From positions 248,001-312,000 of the forward strand of contig NZ_JAIQCL010000001.1 in NCBI RefSeq assembly GCF_020023385.1: 64,000 bases of DNA, written 5' to 3'. Positions 8,453-18,594 of this stretch are shown here, one piece after another (position 1 is the first letter of the stretch; each line of letters begins with the position of its first letter). The position numbers and the translations under genes are program-made. The notes beneath the pieces were generated by a model. The model worked only from the letters and a program-made list of their open reading frames with translations, was not told the DNA's origin and did not search any database. The DNA comes from Planococcus circulans. Lineage in GTDB: Bacteria > Bacillota > Bacilli > Bacillales_A > Planococcaceae.

Positions 8453-9181
8453 TTACACGCGTTTGCGAACCACATGAAAGCTGAATTTATCAGCTCTGAA
8501 ATAATTCTTTGAATAAAGCACCAATCGATCGTCTTCATCGTAATGGAGCTGTTTTAATACCAGTAATGCTGTTTCCGGTTCACATTCCAGGATTGGCGAA
8601 GCATCTTCATGATAGCCGGTCGGATCGATAAATGTCACCGCATAGGCAATATGAATATCCCCTGATTCTTCAATCGCTGTAAAAATGGAACTCTCCTTGC
8701 GCCCTAAAAAATCTGCAGGCAAATAATCTGAAGGCACCTTGTCGATACAGTAGACGACAGGCTCTCCGTTTGCCGTGCGGACGCGTTCAATAGTAATGAC
8801 AGTATCATCGGCAGTGCAATGAAAGCGTTTTATATCTTCTTCAGACGAAAGGCTCTCCGACGTGCTCAAATAGATGGCACCGGGTTCCATTCCTGCCTGG
8901 CGGATCATGTCGGAAACGCTCGTCAATTGTTCAATTCCTGAAGAAAACAATGGTTTTGAGTTGACGAATGTCCCGACTCCGTGGCGTCTGACGATGATAT
9001 TATCTTCTTCCAACAACCGAAGCGCTTCTCGTAAAGTCGCACGGCTGACTCCCAGTGTTTTCGATAATTCGAATTCGGACGGCAACTTCTCTTTTTCTTT
9101 GTAGACGCCCGCAGCAATATCCTGTTTCATCCGATCGATCACTTGAAGATACAAAGCACGATGATCCGATTTAATTGTCAT
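8453..9181 (-). CDS. ymfC: GntR/HutC family transcriptional regulator, YmfC-like
   Basis: A 242-residue regulator. The N-terminal winged helix (about residues 5-75, with [26 protein letters not shown] split across two helices) is typical of GntR proteins; the remainder is a UTRA ligand-binding domain of the HutC subfamily. ATG at 9181 is chosen because GGTGGTG stands 6 bases upstream. It lies directly before the nupN-nupOPQ genes, so it is a candidate regulator of that importer, and a perfect palindrome in its own leader suggests autoregulation. The effector is unknown; UTRA domains often bind sugars or amino acids. Confidence 0.88.
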   Translation of the reverse strand: MTIKSDHRALYLQVIDRMKQDIAAGVYKEKEKLPSEFELSKTLGVSRATLREALRLLEEDNIIVRRHGVGTFVNSKPLFSSGIEQLTSVSDMIRQAGMEPGAIYLSTSESLSSEEDIKRFHCTADDTVITIERVRTANGEPVVYCIDKVPSDYLPADFLGRKESSIFTAIEESGDIHIAYAVTFIDPTGYHEDASPILECEPETALLVLKQLHYDEDDRLVLYSKNYFRADKFSFHVVRKRV

Positions 9182-9204
9182 ACGATTCACCACCCATGAC
9201 AGAG

Positions 9205-9218
9205 ATCAGACATCTGAT
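9205..9218. promoter_or_regulatory. Candidate operator palindrome upstream of the GntR gene
   Basis: ATCAGACATCTGAT is a perfect inverted repeat (6-base arms, 2-base centre) located between the putative -10 element and the start codon of the GntR-type gene, a usual place for an autoregulatory operator. Binding by the regulator is inferred. Confidence 0.4.
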
Positions 9219-9244
9219 GTAAAACATTCCTACTAATCAAAATT

Positions 9245-9253
9245 ACTATACCA
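9245..9253 (-). promoter_or_regulatory. Extended -10 promoter for the GntR gene
   Basis: On the minus strand TGG-TATAGT forms an extended -10 element, 64 bases before the start codon. No good -35 hexamer is seen at 17-18 bases, which is common with extended -10 promoters. Confidence 0.45.
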
Positions 9254-9356
9254 CTTATCAGAAATGAAATAAATAGCAATTTGTCGAATTTAGCGAATTT
9301 TCGTTTCTTAATAATCTAAAATACTAATCATTTTGTCACAAAAAAACCCCAATTAC

Positions 9357-11687
9357 TCAATAATCTTCCTGCTTTGGAACTAAGACAGTCCGTGGCTTAC
9401 TGCCTTCATAAGGTCCAACCACTCCACGCTGCTCCATTTGGTCTATAATCCGGGCAGCCCGCGAATAGCCCACACGGAAGCGGCGCTGCAGCATTGAAAC
9501 GGATGCCGTCTGCATTTCTGTAACCAATTGCACAGCTTCATCATAAATTTCATCTGTCTCTTCATCAATTTTGGTTTCATCAATTTCGCTAGGAATCATG
9601 TCTTCCTGGTATTGCGCTTTCTGCTGTTCGATTACAAAATCGACAATTTTTTCGACCTCTGAGTCGGAAAGGAATGCCCCTTGGACACGAACCGGTTTCG
9701 ATTGGCCAGCTCCGAGGAACAACATATCCCCGCGGCCCAGTAATTTCTCAGCACCGCCCATATCCAGGATTGTCCGTGAATCGATGGATGACGATACGGC
9801 AAAGGAGATACGGGATGGGATATTGGCTTTGATGACGCCTGTAATGACGTTGACACTTGGACGCTGTGTAGCGATGATCAAATGGATTCCAGCTGCACGG
9901 GCCATCTGTGCCAAGCGTGTAATGGCATCTTCGACTTCGTTGGAAGCGACCATCATCAAATCAGCCAATTCATCGACGATCACGACGATAAATGGCAGTT
10001 TAGGGTGCTTGTCTTCATTTTCTTCATTGAAGACGCGCACGTACTCGTTATAGCCTTCGATATTGCGCGTTCCGGTATGTGAAAACAACTCATATCTTCT
10101 TTCCATTTCCGAAACGATCTTCTTCAAAGCCTGTGCCGCTTTGCGCGGATCGGTTACAACCGGCGCCAGTAGATGCGGAATGCCGTTATAGACATTCAGT
10201 TCGACCATTTTCGGGTCGATCATCATCATTTTCACTTCATGCGGTTTGGCGCGCATGATGATGCTGGTGATGATGCCGTTGATGCAAACCGATTTCCCGC
10301 TGCCTGTCGAACCGGCAACCAGCAAATGCGGCATTTTGTTCAGTTCTGTCATCACTGCCTGGCCAGTCACATCTCTGCCCAGAGCAAATAGCAGCTTGGC
10401 ATCCGGCCGGTTGTTTTCTTCTGATTCCAGTACTTCACGCAAACTGACGATGGAAACTTCCGTGTTGGGAACTTCGATGCCGATTGCTGACTTCCCTGGA
10501 ATCGGTGCTTCAATGCGAATATCACGTGCTGCCAATGCCAGTGCCAAGTCGTCGTGCAGGCTGACAATTTTACTCACTTTGACACCGGTATCCGGCAGGA
10601 CTTCATATTTGGTGACAGCTGGGCCTAAATGGACCTGCGTCACTTTTGCTCGAACTCCAAAGCTTTGGAAGGTTTTTTCAAGCTTTTTGGCATTTTTCTG
10701 TATGCCTGAATACTCTCCGCTTTGGTCGTGATGCGGCGGCAGCGTCAATAGGCTGAGCGGAGGCAATTGGTATTCTTCATTCTCCAGCTCTTCTGCAGTC
10801 GACATCAATTGGATTTCTCCCGTTTCAGCTTCAGCGACAGGTTCCGGTTTGGCTTCTGCCTGCTTCGGTTTGACGTTTTCAGTAAACGCAGAAATAATCG
10901 GCTCTTCCTGCTTCGGCCGGTACAGTAAATCTTCTTCTTCATCTTCCTGTTCATAAGCCAATGACTCATTAATTTCCAGCACTTGCTCAGGTTCCGACTT
11001 CTTGCGGGGAGCGCGCAACTTTTTCGGCTGCTCCCGTTGAAAGCGGCTCCTAAGCGAGTCGATTGCCGGACGTGCACTTGGTATTTTTTCAGCAATAAAA
11101 GGTGCTGCCGCTTTTCCAGTCAAGATAATCGCGCCAATGGACAGCAGGATGATTGCGACGACCCACGTACCGGCCGTATCGAACAAAACATGCAATAACG
11201 AATACAGAAAGGCACCAATGATGCCGCCTCCCGTAGCCAAATACGTGCTCCAGATCGTACCGGTCATCTGCGTATGGCGAATCGTCTCAGAAATGACATT
11301 GGACGAAGTGATCGGCAAAATGGAACCTGCTGCCCAAATTAAATGACAGATCAATAAGATCCCAATCAATACAAAGCTCGAGCCGATTGCCACTTTCGCC
11401 CTTGGTTTCGGCCAAGCCCGCTTGACCATCACGAAGATGGCTACGCAGATGAGTGTCAAGGGAATCAGAAAGGCCATATAGCCCGCTGTAAATTCCGCTA
11501 TATTGTAGAACATCTTGCCAATGACACCCAGTTGGAACACCATCAATACGGATATTCCCAATAATACCAAGCCGATCACTTCATATGCGAGCATCGGCAT
11601 CGGTTGCCTTTTCTTATTTTTTGGTTTTGTTTTTGCTTTTGTTCTCGCTTTGGGTTTTGCCTTCGTAGTTGTACGAGCCCTGGTCAT
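9357..11687 (-). CDS. ftsK: DNA translocase FtsK/SpoIIIE
   Basis: A 776-residue hexameric DNA pump that moves chromosomal DNA through the division septum. A very basic N-terminal tail (residues 1-28, Lys/Arg/Thr rich) precedes four membrane segments (about 35-190), an acidic linker (about 230-310) and the RecA-like motor with Walker A GSTGSGKS at about 459-466 and Walker [11 protein letters not shown]. The C-terminal winged-helix gamma domain that reads polar DNA sequences ends the protein. The locus matches B. subtilis spoIIIE, between rnjB and ymfC. The ATG at 11687 follows GAGGGATAGCT. Whether the cell sporulates cannot be judged from this gene alone. Confidence 0.95.
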   Translation of the reverse strand: MTRARTTTKAKPKARTKAKTKPKNKKRQPMPMLAYEVIGLVLLGISVLMVFQLGVIGKMFYNIAEFTAGYMAFLIPLTLICVAIFVMVKRAWPKPRAKVAIGSSFVLIGILLICHLIWAAGSILPITSSNVISETIRHTQMTGTIWSTYLATGGGIIGAFLYSLLHVLFDTAGTWVVAIILLSIGAIILTGKAAAPFIAEKIPSARPAIDSLRSRFQREQPKKLRAPRKKSEPEQVLEINESLAYEQEDEEEDLLYRPKQEEPIISAFTENVKPKQAEAKPEPVAEAETGEIQLMSTAEELENEEYQLPPLSLLTLPPHHDQSGEYSGIQKNAKKLEKTFQSFGVRAKVTQVHLGPAVTKYEVLPDTGVKVSKIVSLHDDLALALAARDIRIEAPIPGKSAIGIEVPNTEVSIVSLREVLESEENNRPDAKLLFALGRDVTGQAVMTELNKMPHLLVAGSTGSGKSVCINGIITSIIMRAKPHEVKMMMIDPKMVELNVYNGIPHLLAPVVTDPRKAAQALKKIVSEMERRYELFSHTGTRNIEGYNEYVRVFNEENEDKHPKLPFIVVIVDELADLMMVASNEVEDAITRLAQMARAAGIHLIIATQRPSVNVITGVIKANIPSRISFAVSSSIDSRTILDMGGAEKLLGRGDMLFLGAGQSKPVRVQGAFLSDSEVEKIVDFVIEQQKAQYQEDMIPSEIDETKIDEETDEIYDEAVQLVTEMQTASVSMLQRRFRVGYSRAARIIDQMEQRGVVGPYEGSKPRTVLVPKQEDY

Positions 11688-11708
11688 AGCTATCCCTCAT
11701 TTCTTCCA

Positions 11709-11756
11709 TAATCGAAAAAGGATTCCCTCCGAATAACTCGGTATGGAAATCCTTTT
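11709..11756 (-). terminator. Probable terminator after rnjB
   Basis: On the minus strand AAAAGGATT and AATCCTTTT pair across a loop that itself contains CCGA/TCGG, followed by TTTTTCG. It lies 10 bases after the rnjB stop and ends about 22 bases before the ftsK start, leaving little room for another promoter. Confidence 0.55.
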
Positions 11757-11765
11757 GCATTTTTC

Positions 11766-13433
11766 TTAGTATTCCATAATAATCGGGATAATCATTGGAC
11801 GGCGCTTTGTCTGTTGGAACAGGTAGGAATTCAATGTATCGCGAATTTCCTGTTTGATGTTGTTCCATTCGAATGCGTCTCTGGTTACATATTTTTCAAC
11901 GACCTTGCGGACAAGTCTCGTGGATTCATCCATCAATTCTTCTGATTCACGGACGTATACAAACCCGCGCGAAATCATTTCAGGACCGGAAGCGATTTTC
12001 TTCTCTTTACGGTTGAGCGTAACAACGACGATGAAAATTCCATCCTGTGACAATAATTTACGGTCACGCAAGACGATATTTCCTACATCCCCGATGCCAA
12101 TTCCATCAATCAGGACGTTGCCGGCTGTTACACGTCCGCTCATCCGGACCTTGCCGCCTTTGTATTCTACGATATCACCTTTATCAGCAATAAAGATTTC
12201 AGACTTGTGCAAGCCGACTTGTTGAGCCAACTTAGAGTGGGCAATCAGCATTTTGTATTCGCCTTGAATTGGGATGAAATACTTTGGTTTCATCATGTTC
12301 AGCATCATTTTCAAGTCTTCCTGGCTGCCGTGGCCCGAAACGTGGACTTTTTTGCTTGAAGTCAAAACGTTCGCTCCTGCTTTTGCCAGTTTGTTCATCG
12401 TTTGGAACATTGGAACTTCCATACCGGGTGATGGTGTGAATGTAATCAATACGGTGTCGGTTTCTTTGATTTTAACATCTTTATGCTGCTTGCGGACCAT
12501 TTTGTCGAGTGCCTCAAGCGGTTCCCCTTGGTTACCCGTAACAATGATGACCACTTCGTCATCGCGGTAGTTTTCCAAATCTTTCAGCGAAATGACGGTA
12601 TCCTCGTGAACAGTCAAGTAGCCAAGGCGCAAGCCGACTTCGTAGCTGCTCTCCAAGCTTCTACCGGCTACAGCGACTTTTTTGCCTGTCGCTGTTGCAA
12701 TATCAAATACCTGTTGGATACGAATAAAGTTTGATGAATACAGGGATACTAATACACGGCCTTCTGCAGCAATGAATGCTGACAGAATGTGGTCAGCAAC
12801 CACAATTTCAGATGTCGTATAGCCAGGACGTTCAGCTTCAGTGGAGTCAGACAACAGCATCAGGACGCCATCTTCCCCTAATTTCGCCATTTTCGCGATA
12901 TCAGGTTTATAGCTTCCTTTAGCTGATTGATCGAACTTAAATTCTCCTGTATGCACGATAGCGCCTTCTGATGTGTGGAAGACGATCCCAAGTGCGTCAG
13001 GAATACTGTGTGTTGTATGGAAGAACGTCACATGGGTCTTATCGAAGTTCATGCGGCTCTTATTGGTTACTTCAAAGAATTTGACATGCTTCAAAGAACC
13101 TTGTTCTTTAATATGCTCTTTGGCTAACGCAATCGTCAATTTCGATCCGTAAACCGGAGCCTGGATCTTTTTCAATAAATAAGCGATTGAACCGATCGCA
13201 TCTTCGTGTCCGTGCGTCAAAAAGATTCCTTTGACGCGGTCTTTGTTTTCTTCCAGGAAGGTCATATCCGGAATGACGATATCGACGCCCAGCATCTCAT
13301 CTTCCGGGAACATCAATCCGCTGTCTACAACAAACAGATCTTCATCGATTTCTACTACATACATAGCTTTGCCGATTTCGCCGACGCCGCCTAATGGTAT
13401 TACTCTTATTACTTCATTTTTAATTTTACTCAA
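11766..13433 (-). CDS. rnjB: Ribonuclease J2
   Basis: A 555-residue metallo-beta-lactamase/beta-CASP ribonuclease. The first metal motif reads THGHEDA (His74, His76, Asp78, then Ala79), whereas RNase J1 has a further His there; together with LLSDSTEAERPGYT and the exact length of B. subtilis RnjB, this marks it as J2, the less active subunit that works with J1 in mRNA decay and 16S rRNA processing. The start is TTG at 13433, preceded by AGGAGG at 8 bases. It has its own strong promoter (13477-13506). In B. subtilis dapG and dapA lie between asd and this gene; here asd is immediately upstream. Confidence 0.93.
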   Translation of the reverse strand: MSKIKNEVIRVIPLGGVGEIGKAMYVVEIDEDLFVVDSGLMFPEDEMLGVDIVIPDMTFLEENKDRVKGIFLTHGHEDAIGSIAYLLKKIQAPVYGSKLTIALAKEHIKEQGSLKHVKFFEVTNKSRMNFDKTHVTFFHTTHSIPDALGIVFHTSEGAIVHTGEFKFDQSAKGSYKPDIAKMAKLGEDGVLMLLSDSTEAERPGYTTSEIVVADHILSAFIAAEGRVLVSLYSSNFIRIQQVFDIATATGKKVAVAGRSLESSYEVGLRLGYLTVHEDTVISLKDLENYRDDEVVIIVTGNQGEPLEALDKMVRKQHKDVKIKETDTVLITFTPSPGMEVPMFQTMNKLAKAGANVLTSSKKVHVSGHGSQEDLKMMLNMMKPKYFIPIQGEYKMLIAHSKLAQQVGLHKSEIFIADKGDIVEYKGGKVRMSGRVTAGNVLIDGIGIGDVGNIVLRDRKLLSQDGIFIVVVTLNRKEKKIASGPEMISRGFVYVRESEELMDESTRLVRKVVEKYVTRDAFEWNNIKQEIRDTLNSYLFQQTKRRPMIIPIIMEY

Positions 13434-13476
13434 TTTATTTCCTCCTAAAATTCACCCGTACACATCCATAGAATTC

Positions 13477-13506
13477 ATTATACGGGAATCACCGGAAACA
13501 GTCCAA
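13477..13506 (-). promoter_or_regulatory. Sigma-A promoter of rnjB
   Basis: TTGGAC, an 18-base spacer and a perfect TATAAT are read on the minus strand (-10 at 13477-13482, -35 at 13501-13506). It starts at the foot of the asd terminator. Confidence 0.75.
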
Positions 13507-13537
13507 AGAAAAAAATAAACCGGCGCAATGGCCGGTT
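13507..13537 (-). terminator. Intrinsic terminator after asd
   Basis: On the minus strand AACCGGCC / GCGCCGGTT forms a GC-rich stem followed by TATTTTTTT, 25 bases after the asd stop. Confidence 0.85.
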
Positions 13538-13561
13538 CATTTCTACGATTGCTGTAAGGGA

Positions 13562-14596
13562 TTAAATGATGTTTTCTTCAATCAAAGCTTCTGCAATCTG
13601 AACCGAATTCAACGCCGCGCCTTTAACCAGGTTATCCGAAACCACCCATAGGTGGAAGCCGTTCGGATTGTCCAGATCCTGACGAATACGCCCGACAAAT
13701 ACCTCATCCAGACCCGCTGTCATTAAAGGCATTGGATAAACCTGATTTGACGGATCATCCATCAGTTCAACGCCTGGTGCATCCACCATCGCCTTTTTCA
13801 CCTGTTCGACAGTCGCAGTCCCTGCGAGTTCCACGTAGACCGACTCCGAATGCCCTGTGACCACTGGAAGGCGTACACAGGTGGCTGCTACTGCCAAAGA
13901 ATCATCGTGCATGATTTTTTTGGTTTCATTGATCATCTTCATTTCCTCGAATGTATAGCCATTGTCAGTGAATTGATCGATTTGCGGAATGACGTTGAAC
14001 GCAATCGGGTAATGGCGTTCAGCGGATTTGACGGGCAGCATCTTCGCCTCGGCTGATTTTGCATGGTCAAAGTTGCCCGCCTGTTCTTTTAGCTCATTGA
14101 TGGCATCAATGCCTGCTCCTGAAACGGCCTGATAAGTGGAGACCACGACTTTCGTTAAACCGAATTGCTCTTTTAGCGGCTGCAAGGCGCAGACCATCTG
14201 GATGGTCGAACAATTCGGGTTGGCGATGATTCCTTTGTGGAGGCCAAGATCACTTTTGTTCACTTCAGGTACAACCAATGGCACTTCTTTGTCCATGCGG
14301 AAGGCACTGGTATTATCGATGACGACTGCACCCCGTTTAACGGCTTCAGGCGCGAATTTTTCTGAAACGCTGCCACCTGCACTGAACAAGGCGATGTCGA
14401 TGCCTTCAAAAGACTCCGGCTTCGCTTCTTGGACAGTGTATGTCTTGCCGTTGAATTCAATTTCTTTACCGGCAGAGCGGCTTGAAGATAAAAAGACGAT
14501 TTCTTTTACGGGGAAATTCCGCTTCTCCAACTGCTCCATCATTTGTTGGCCGACTGCCCCTGTTGCTCCCATAATCGCTACGTTGAATGTTTTCAC
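13562..14596 (-). CDS. asd: Aspartate-semialdehyde dehydrogenase
   Basis: A 344-residue NADPH-dependent enzyme converting aspartyl phosphate to aspartate semialdehyde, the branch point to lysine/diaminopimelate, threonine and methionine. The Rossmann motif GATGAVGQ is at about residues 10-17 and the catalytic cysteine is Cys129 in ANPNCSTIQM. The start is GTG at 14596 with AGGAG about 9 bases upstream. It is flanked downstream by a terminator and upstream by a composite repeat region; dapG, dapA and the dipicolinate synthase genes that accompany it in B. subtilis are not present here, so they must be elsewhere or lost. Confidence 0.95.
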   Translation of the reverse strand: MKTFNVAIMGATGAVGQQMMEQLEKRNFPVKEIVFLSSSRSAGKEIEFNGKTYTVQEAKPESFEGIDIALFSAGGSVSEKFAPEAVKRGAVVIDNTSAFRMDKEVPLVVPEVNKSDLGLHKGIIANPNCSTIQMVCALQPLKEQFGLTKVVVSTYQAVSGAGIDAINELKEQAGNFDHAKSAEAKMLPVKSAERHYPIAFNVIPQIDQFTDNGYTFEEMKMINETKKIMHDDSLAVAATCVRLPVVTGHSESVYVELAGTATVEQVKKAMVDAPGVELMDDPSNQVYPMPLMTAGLDEVFVGRIRQDLDNPNGFHLWVVSDNLVKGAALNSVQIAEALIEENII

Positions 14597-14670
14597 AATA
14601 TTCGCTCCTTCTATGATGATTTGAATTATTGTAACATAATTTAGTCAATTAAAGGAACGAAATCACAAAA

Positions 14671-14695
14671 AAGCTTCCCTAAACTAGGGAAGCTT
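14671..14695 (-). terminator. Palindrome with T-run, minus-strand terminator (copy 1 of 2)
   Basis: A perfect 25-base palindrome (AAGCTTCCCTA / TAGGGAAGCTT around a 3-base centre) followed on the minus strand by TTTTTTGTG. An identical copy lies at 15146-15170. Copy 1 has the T-run and probably ends transcription of the upstream protease gene before asd. Confidence 0.7.
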
Positions 14696-15170
14696 GAGCT
14701 TGTAGACAAAAGAATATTGATGTCATTTAAAGAAAGAATACACATTTCATTATGTTTATACCGGATCCTGCGCTTCAGGCGGACGCTTTCCGCGGACTCG
14801 CGCCGAACTAACTCGGACTGGCGCCCGAGTGGATTTCGGCACTTCGTCGCTTCGCTGCTCCCGCAGGAGTCGCCGCCTTGCGCTTCGGATCCTTGAGTGA
14901 AGGATCTACCAGATTTGTAGAGACGACATTTCCTGATATTGACTAGCAAGCTTCTCTCTTTGATTGAAGCAACACGCTTCCAAGCGGGCTGGCCACGAAG
15001 ACTCCTGTGGGACAGCGAAAGCTGAAGACCCCGCAGGAACGCAGTGACGAGGTGGCTGAAGCTGAGCCCACGGAACGCGAAGTGACCGGACCGGTTGGGG
15101 ATTATGCACCGCTATACATTTTGCTCAGACTTTGTTTACAGTCTGAAGCTTCCCTAAACTAGGGAAGCTT
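14671..15170. repeat. Composite ~500-bp repeat region bounded by identical palindromes
   Basis: The gap between asd and the M16 protease gene holds no convincing reading frame. Both ends are the same 25-base palindrome, and the sequences just inside are related inverted (CTTGTAGACAAA at the left, ACTGTAAACAAA read inward from the right), resembling terminal inverted repeats. Inside are two GC-rich copies of one palindromic family in opposite orientation: 14763-14892, bounded by GGATCC on both sides, and about 14985-15100. Both contain GACTCCTG, GGGA, CAGCGAA and CGGAA-GCG blocks. This looks like a mobile or duplicated non-coding element; no transposase is present. Confidence 0.65.
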
Positions 15171-16380
15171 CTTTCGGACGGATGATGGATACTGCTGGCG
15201 ACTCTACCAGAATCTCCAATAACGCGACTACTTTTTCAAGTGACACCTGATCGATCTGCGTCAGCACTTCGTCATAAGTCTGGTGCTTGCCGAGCAGCAA
15301 CTCGTGTCTGCCGTTGCGGCTCATCCGTGCACTGGTACTCTCAAGCCCAAGCATCAAACTGCCCTTCAATTGCTCTTTGGAATCGGTGATTTCTTCTTCA
15401 GTGATGCCGCCATTCTTCAATTCCTTCAGCAAGCTCATGATCACCTGCTGCATTTCAGCCATCTGCTCATCTGAAGTTCCCCCGTATATCGCCAGCGTTC
15501 CGTGATCGGAATACGCCGAATGATAAGAGAAAACCGAATAGGCCAATCCACGTTGTTCCCGGATTTCCTGGAACAGCCTCGAAGACATGGACCCACCGAT
15601 AATATTGTTCAAAACAGTAACATTGTAAATATCCGGATCATTCAAAGACAGGCCTGGAAATCCAAGGCATAAGTGGCCTTGTTCAGTCTCTTTGTTCTTC
15701 AATGAGTAGCCCGCCGTAAAGACAGGCAGTTGATATTTTTTAGGGCTCTCTTTTTTCTCAAAATGACCGAATAACGCTTCTATTTCTTCCAAGAGCGCCG
15801 GTGTGATATTGCCAGCCACCGACACAACCGTGTTTGCCGGTGTGTAATGCTGATTCATGTATTCACGGATCTTCTCGGGCGTAAAGCTCGCAAGGGTTTC
15901 AGCGGTCCCTAGTATCGGGGCGCCGATTGAATTTTGCGGATACATGACGCGCCAGAGCTGTTCATGCACATCATCATCTGGCATATCTTCTGTCATGCTG
16001 ATTTCCTCCAGGATAACTTGGCGTTCTTTATCGAATTCCACAGGATCCATCTGCGAATTGAAGAGCATATCAGCCAACACTGCTACTGCATGCTCTGCAT
16101 GATGATCCAGAACCTTTGCATAGTAGCAGGTGTATTCTTTTGATGTATATGCATTGATATCGCCGCCGATGCGGTCGAATTCCCGGGCGATTTCTTTGGC
16201 AGTCCGTGAATCCGTCCCTTTGAACAGCATATGTTCGATAAAATGGGTGATGCCGTTTTCTTCCGGCAATTCATCCCGGGAGCCATTATTGACAAAGACC
16301 CCTACCGCAACGGAATGAAAATGGGGAATGTGTTCGGAAACGATGCGCAATCCATTTTTGCAAGTCTGTGTGGTCACCAT
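15154..16380 (-). CDS. mlpA: M16 family zinc protease, MlpA/YmxG-like
   Basis: A 408-residue processing-peptidase-like protein with the inverted zinc motif HFIEH at residues 46-50. The ATG at 16380 is chosen, 9 bases after AAGGAGG; an ATG two codons upstream is only 3 bases from that site. The locus, downstream of pnp and upstream of asd, matches B. subtilis mlpA (ymxG). The stop codon TAG and the preceding few codons (EASLV) are formed by the palindrome that bounds the repeat region, so the native C-terminus may have been altered by that element. The cellular substrate is unknown. Confidence 0.9.
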   Translation of the reverse strand: MVTTQTCKNGLRIVSEHIPHFHSVAVGVFVNNGSRDELPEENGITHFIEHMLFKGTDSRTAKEIAREFDRIGGDINAYTSKEYTCYYAKVLDHHAEHAVAVLADMLFNSQMDPVEFDKERQVILEEISMTEDMPDDDVHEQLWRVMYPQNSIGAPILGTAETLASFTPEKIREYMNQHYTPANTVVSVAGNITPALLEEIEALFGHFEKKESPKKYQLPVFTAGYSLKNKETEQGHLCLGFPGLSLNDPDIYNVTVLNNIIGGSMSSRLFQEIREQRGLAYSVFSYHSAYSDHGTLAIYGGTSDEQMAEMQQVIMSLLKELKNGGITEEEITDSKEQLKGSLMLGLESTSARMSRNGRHELLLGKHQTYDEVLTQIDQVSLEKVVALLEILVESPAVSIIRPKEASLV

Positions 16381-16401
16381 GTGCATGTTCCTCCTTATAG
16401 T

Positions 16402-16430
16402 AAAAAATTGCCGACAAAGTCGGCAATTTT
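16402..16430 (-). terminator. Intrinsic terminator after pnp
   Basis: On the minus strand AAAATTGCCGAC / GTCGGCAATTTT with a 3-base loop runs into TTTTTTAC, 10 bases after the pnp stop and 22 bases before the protease start codon. Confidence 0.85.
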
Positions 16431-16440
16431 CAATGGTTGG

Positions 16441-18558
16441 TTATTCTTGATTTTGTTTTTCTTTGGCTTCTTTTTGTTCTTTTAAAACAACCTTACGTGA
16501 CAAGTTTACACGTCCTTGACGGTCAATTTCAATTACTTTGACTTCGACAACCTGGTCCATCTTCAAAACATCTTCCACTTCTTTCGTCCGTTCTTCTTGG
16601 ATTTCAGATATATGGAGAAGTCCGTCTTTGCCAGGGAACAATTCAACAAATGCCCCGAATTTCTCGATGCGCTTCACTTTGCCTTCGTAGTATTCGCCGA
16701 CTTTTGCTTCACGTACGATGTTTTCGATCATTGCTTTCGCTTTAGCGTTCATCTCTTCATCGACAGATGAAATAAAGATGGTGCCGTCTTGTTCTGTATC
16801 AATCTTAACGCCTGTTTCATCGATGATTTTGTTGATCACTTTACCGCCAGGTCCGATCACGTCACGGATCTTGTCCGGGTTGATCTTCACCATGATGATT
16901 TTCGGTGCATAGGCAGAAAGAGTTGTTCTCGGTTCAGCAATCGTTGCCAGCATCGATTCAAGGATGTGGATACGGCCGATTTGAGCTTGTGTCAACGCCT
17001 CTTCCAGGATTTCACGTGAAAGGCCATCGATCTTGATGTCCATTTGCAGAGCTGTAATGCCTTTAGCAGTACCAGCCACTTTAAAGTCCATATCGCCCAG
17101 GTGATCTTCCATGCCTTGGATATCAGACAGTACGGTATAGTTATCGCCTTTTTTCACTAGGCCCATCGCAATGCCTGCAACCGGAGCTGTCAATGGGACG
17201 CCGGCATCCATCATTGCAAGCGTTGAAGCACAAATGCTCGCCTGAGAAGTTGAACCGTTTGATTCTAATACTTCCGCAACAAGGCGGATGGTGTATGGGA
17301 AATCTTTTTCATTTGGAATGACAGCTTCCAATGCGCGTTCACCAAGTGCTCCGTGACCGATTTCACGGCGTCCAGGTCCACGAAGGAATCCAGTTTCACC
17401 TACAGAGAACAACGGGAAGTTGTAATGGTGCATAAAGCGTTTTGTATCTTCGATGCCAAGGCCGTCGATGATTTGAACATCGCCTAAAGCGCCAAGCGTA
17501 CAAATGCTCATTGCCTGTGTTTGACCACGCGTGAACAAACCGGAACCGTGCGTACGGTTTAAAATGCCGACTTCAGAAGACAATGGACGGATTTCAGAAG
17601 GTCCACGGCCATCCGGACGGATTTTTTCGTCAGTGATCAAACGACGGACTTCATCTTTGACCATTTTATCAAGAATCTGGCCAGCCTGTTTTTTCACTGC
17701 ATCGTCCGATTCTTCATATGAAGCCATAGCACGAGCCTTAACTTCATCAATGGCTTCGTTGCGTGCTTGTTTTTCATTGATTTGGACAGCTGCATTCAAT
17801 TCAGCTTCTACCGCTTCTTTAAGTGAGCTTGTCAGGTCGGCATCCAATTCATATAGCTGGATATCGGTTTTGTCTTTACCGACTTCCGCAGCAATCTGTT
17901 CTTGGAAAGCGATCAATTTCTTGATTTCTTCGTGGCCGAACATGATCGCTTCTAAAATGATTTCCTCAGAAACTTCCTTCGCTCCTGCTTCCACCATATT
18001 GATGGCATCTTTTGTTCCGGCAACCGTCAAGTTGATCGAGCTTTTTTCAAGCTGATCATTTGTCGGATTGATGATGTATTGTCCGTCGATCAAGCCGACG
18101 ATCACTCCAGCGATCGGTCCGCCGAAAGGAATATCAGAAATCATCAAGGCTAGAGAAGAACCGAACATTGCAGCCATTTCTGACGGGCAATCCTGATCTA
18201 CTGACATGACCATTGAAATGACCTGAACTTCATTACGGAAGCCATCCGGAAATAATGGACGGATTGGACGGTCGATCAAACGGCTTGTCAAGGTCGCTTT
18301 TTCAGAAGGGCGTCCTTCACGTTTGATGAAACCGCCTGGGATTTTACCTACTGCATATAGACGCTCTTCGTAGTTTACAGTCAGTGGGAAGAAATCCAAT
18401 GGTTTTGGAGTTTTTGAAGCGGTTGCAGTTGAAAGAACTGCTGTATCGCCATAACGGATCAATGCTGCTCCGTTTGCTTGTTTTGCCAATTGGCCGACCT
18501 CAACCTGTAATTCACGGCCTGCCCAATCAAGTGTGTAGACTTTTTTTGCTTGCCCCAT
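16441..18558 (-). CDS. pnp: Polynucleotide phosphorylase
   Basis: A 705-residue 3'-5' phosphorolytic exoribonuclease that degrades mRNA as a trimer. It has two RNase PH domains joined by an all-alpha linker, then a KH domain ([18 protein letters not shown] around 565-580) and a C-terminal S1 domain ([19 protein letters not shown] region) before a Lys/Glu-rich tail. The ATG at 18558 follows AGGAG by about 10 bases. It has its own promoter (18595-18623), separate from rpsO, although rpsO-pnp adjacency is conserved widely. Confidence 0.97.
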   Translation of the reverse strand: MGQAKKVYTLDWAGRELQVEVGQLAKQANGAALIRYGDTAVLSTATASKTPKPLDFFPLTVNYEERLYAVGKIPGGFIKREGRPSEKATLTSRLIDRPIRPLFPDGFRNEVQVISMVMSVDQDCPSEMAAMFGSSLALMISDIPFGGPIAGVIVGLIDGQYIINPTNDQLEKSSINLTVAGTKDAINMVEAGAKEVSEEIILEAIMFGHEEIKKLIAFQEQIAAEVGKDKTDIQLYELDADLTSSLKEAVEAELNAAVQINEKQARNEAIDEVKARAMASYEESDDAVKKQAGQILDKMVKDEVRRLITDEKIRPDGRGPSEIRPLSSEVGILNRTHGSGLFTRGQTQAMSICTLGALGDVQIIDGLGIEDTKRFMHHYNFPLFSVGETGFLRGPGRREIGHGALGERALEAVIPNEKDFPYTIRLVAEVLESNGSTSQASICASTLAMMDAGVPLTAPVAGIAMGLVKKGDNYTVLSDIQGMEDHLGDMDFKVAGTAKGITALQMDIKIDGLSREILEEALTQAQIGRIHILESMLATIAEPRTTLSAYAPKIIMVKINPDKIRDVIGPGGKVINKIIDETGVKIDTEQDGTIFISSVDEEMNAKAKAMIENIVREAKVGEYYEGKVKRIEKFGAFVELFPGKDGLLHISEIQEERTKEVEDVLKMDQVVEVKVIEIDRQGRVNLSRKVVLKEQKEAKEKQNQE

Positions 18559-18594
18559 AATATCGAGCTCCTCTCTCTTACCTTGTTTCTATAT

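Noticed and set aside
14640-14671. asd promoter with TTGACT
   Set aside because: TTGACT is only 9 bases from TACAAT, so they cannot be a hexamer pair; the true promoter is uncertain.
14700-15140. Protein-coding remnant between asd and mlpA
   Set aside because: The frames there (about 60-100 codons) read through the GC-rich palindromic repeats and have no recognisable similarity.
17531-18055. 174-codon plus-strand frame
   Set aside because: Antisense shadow of pnp.
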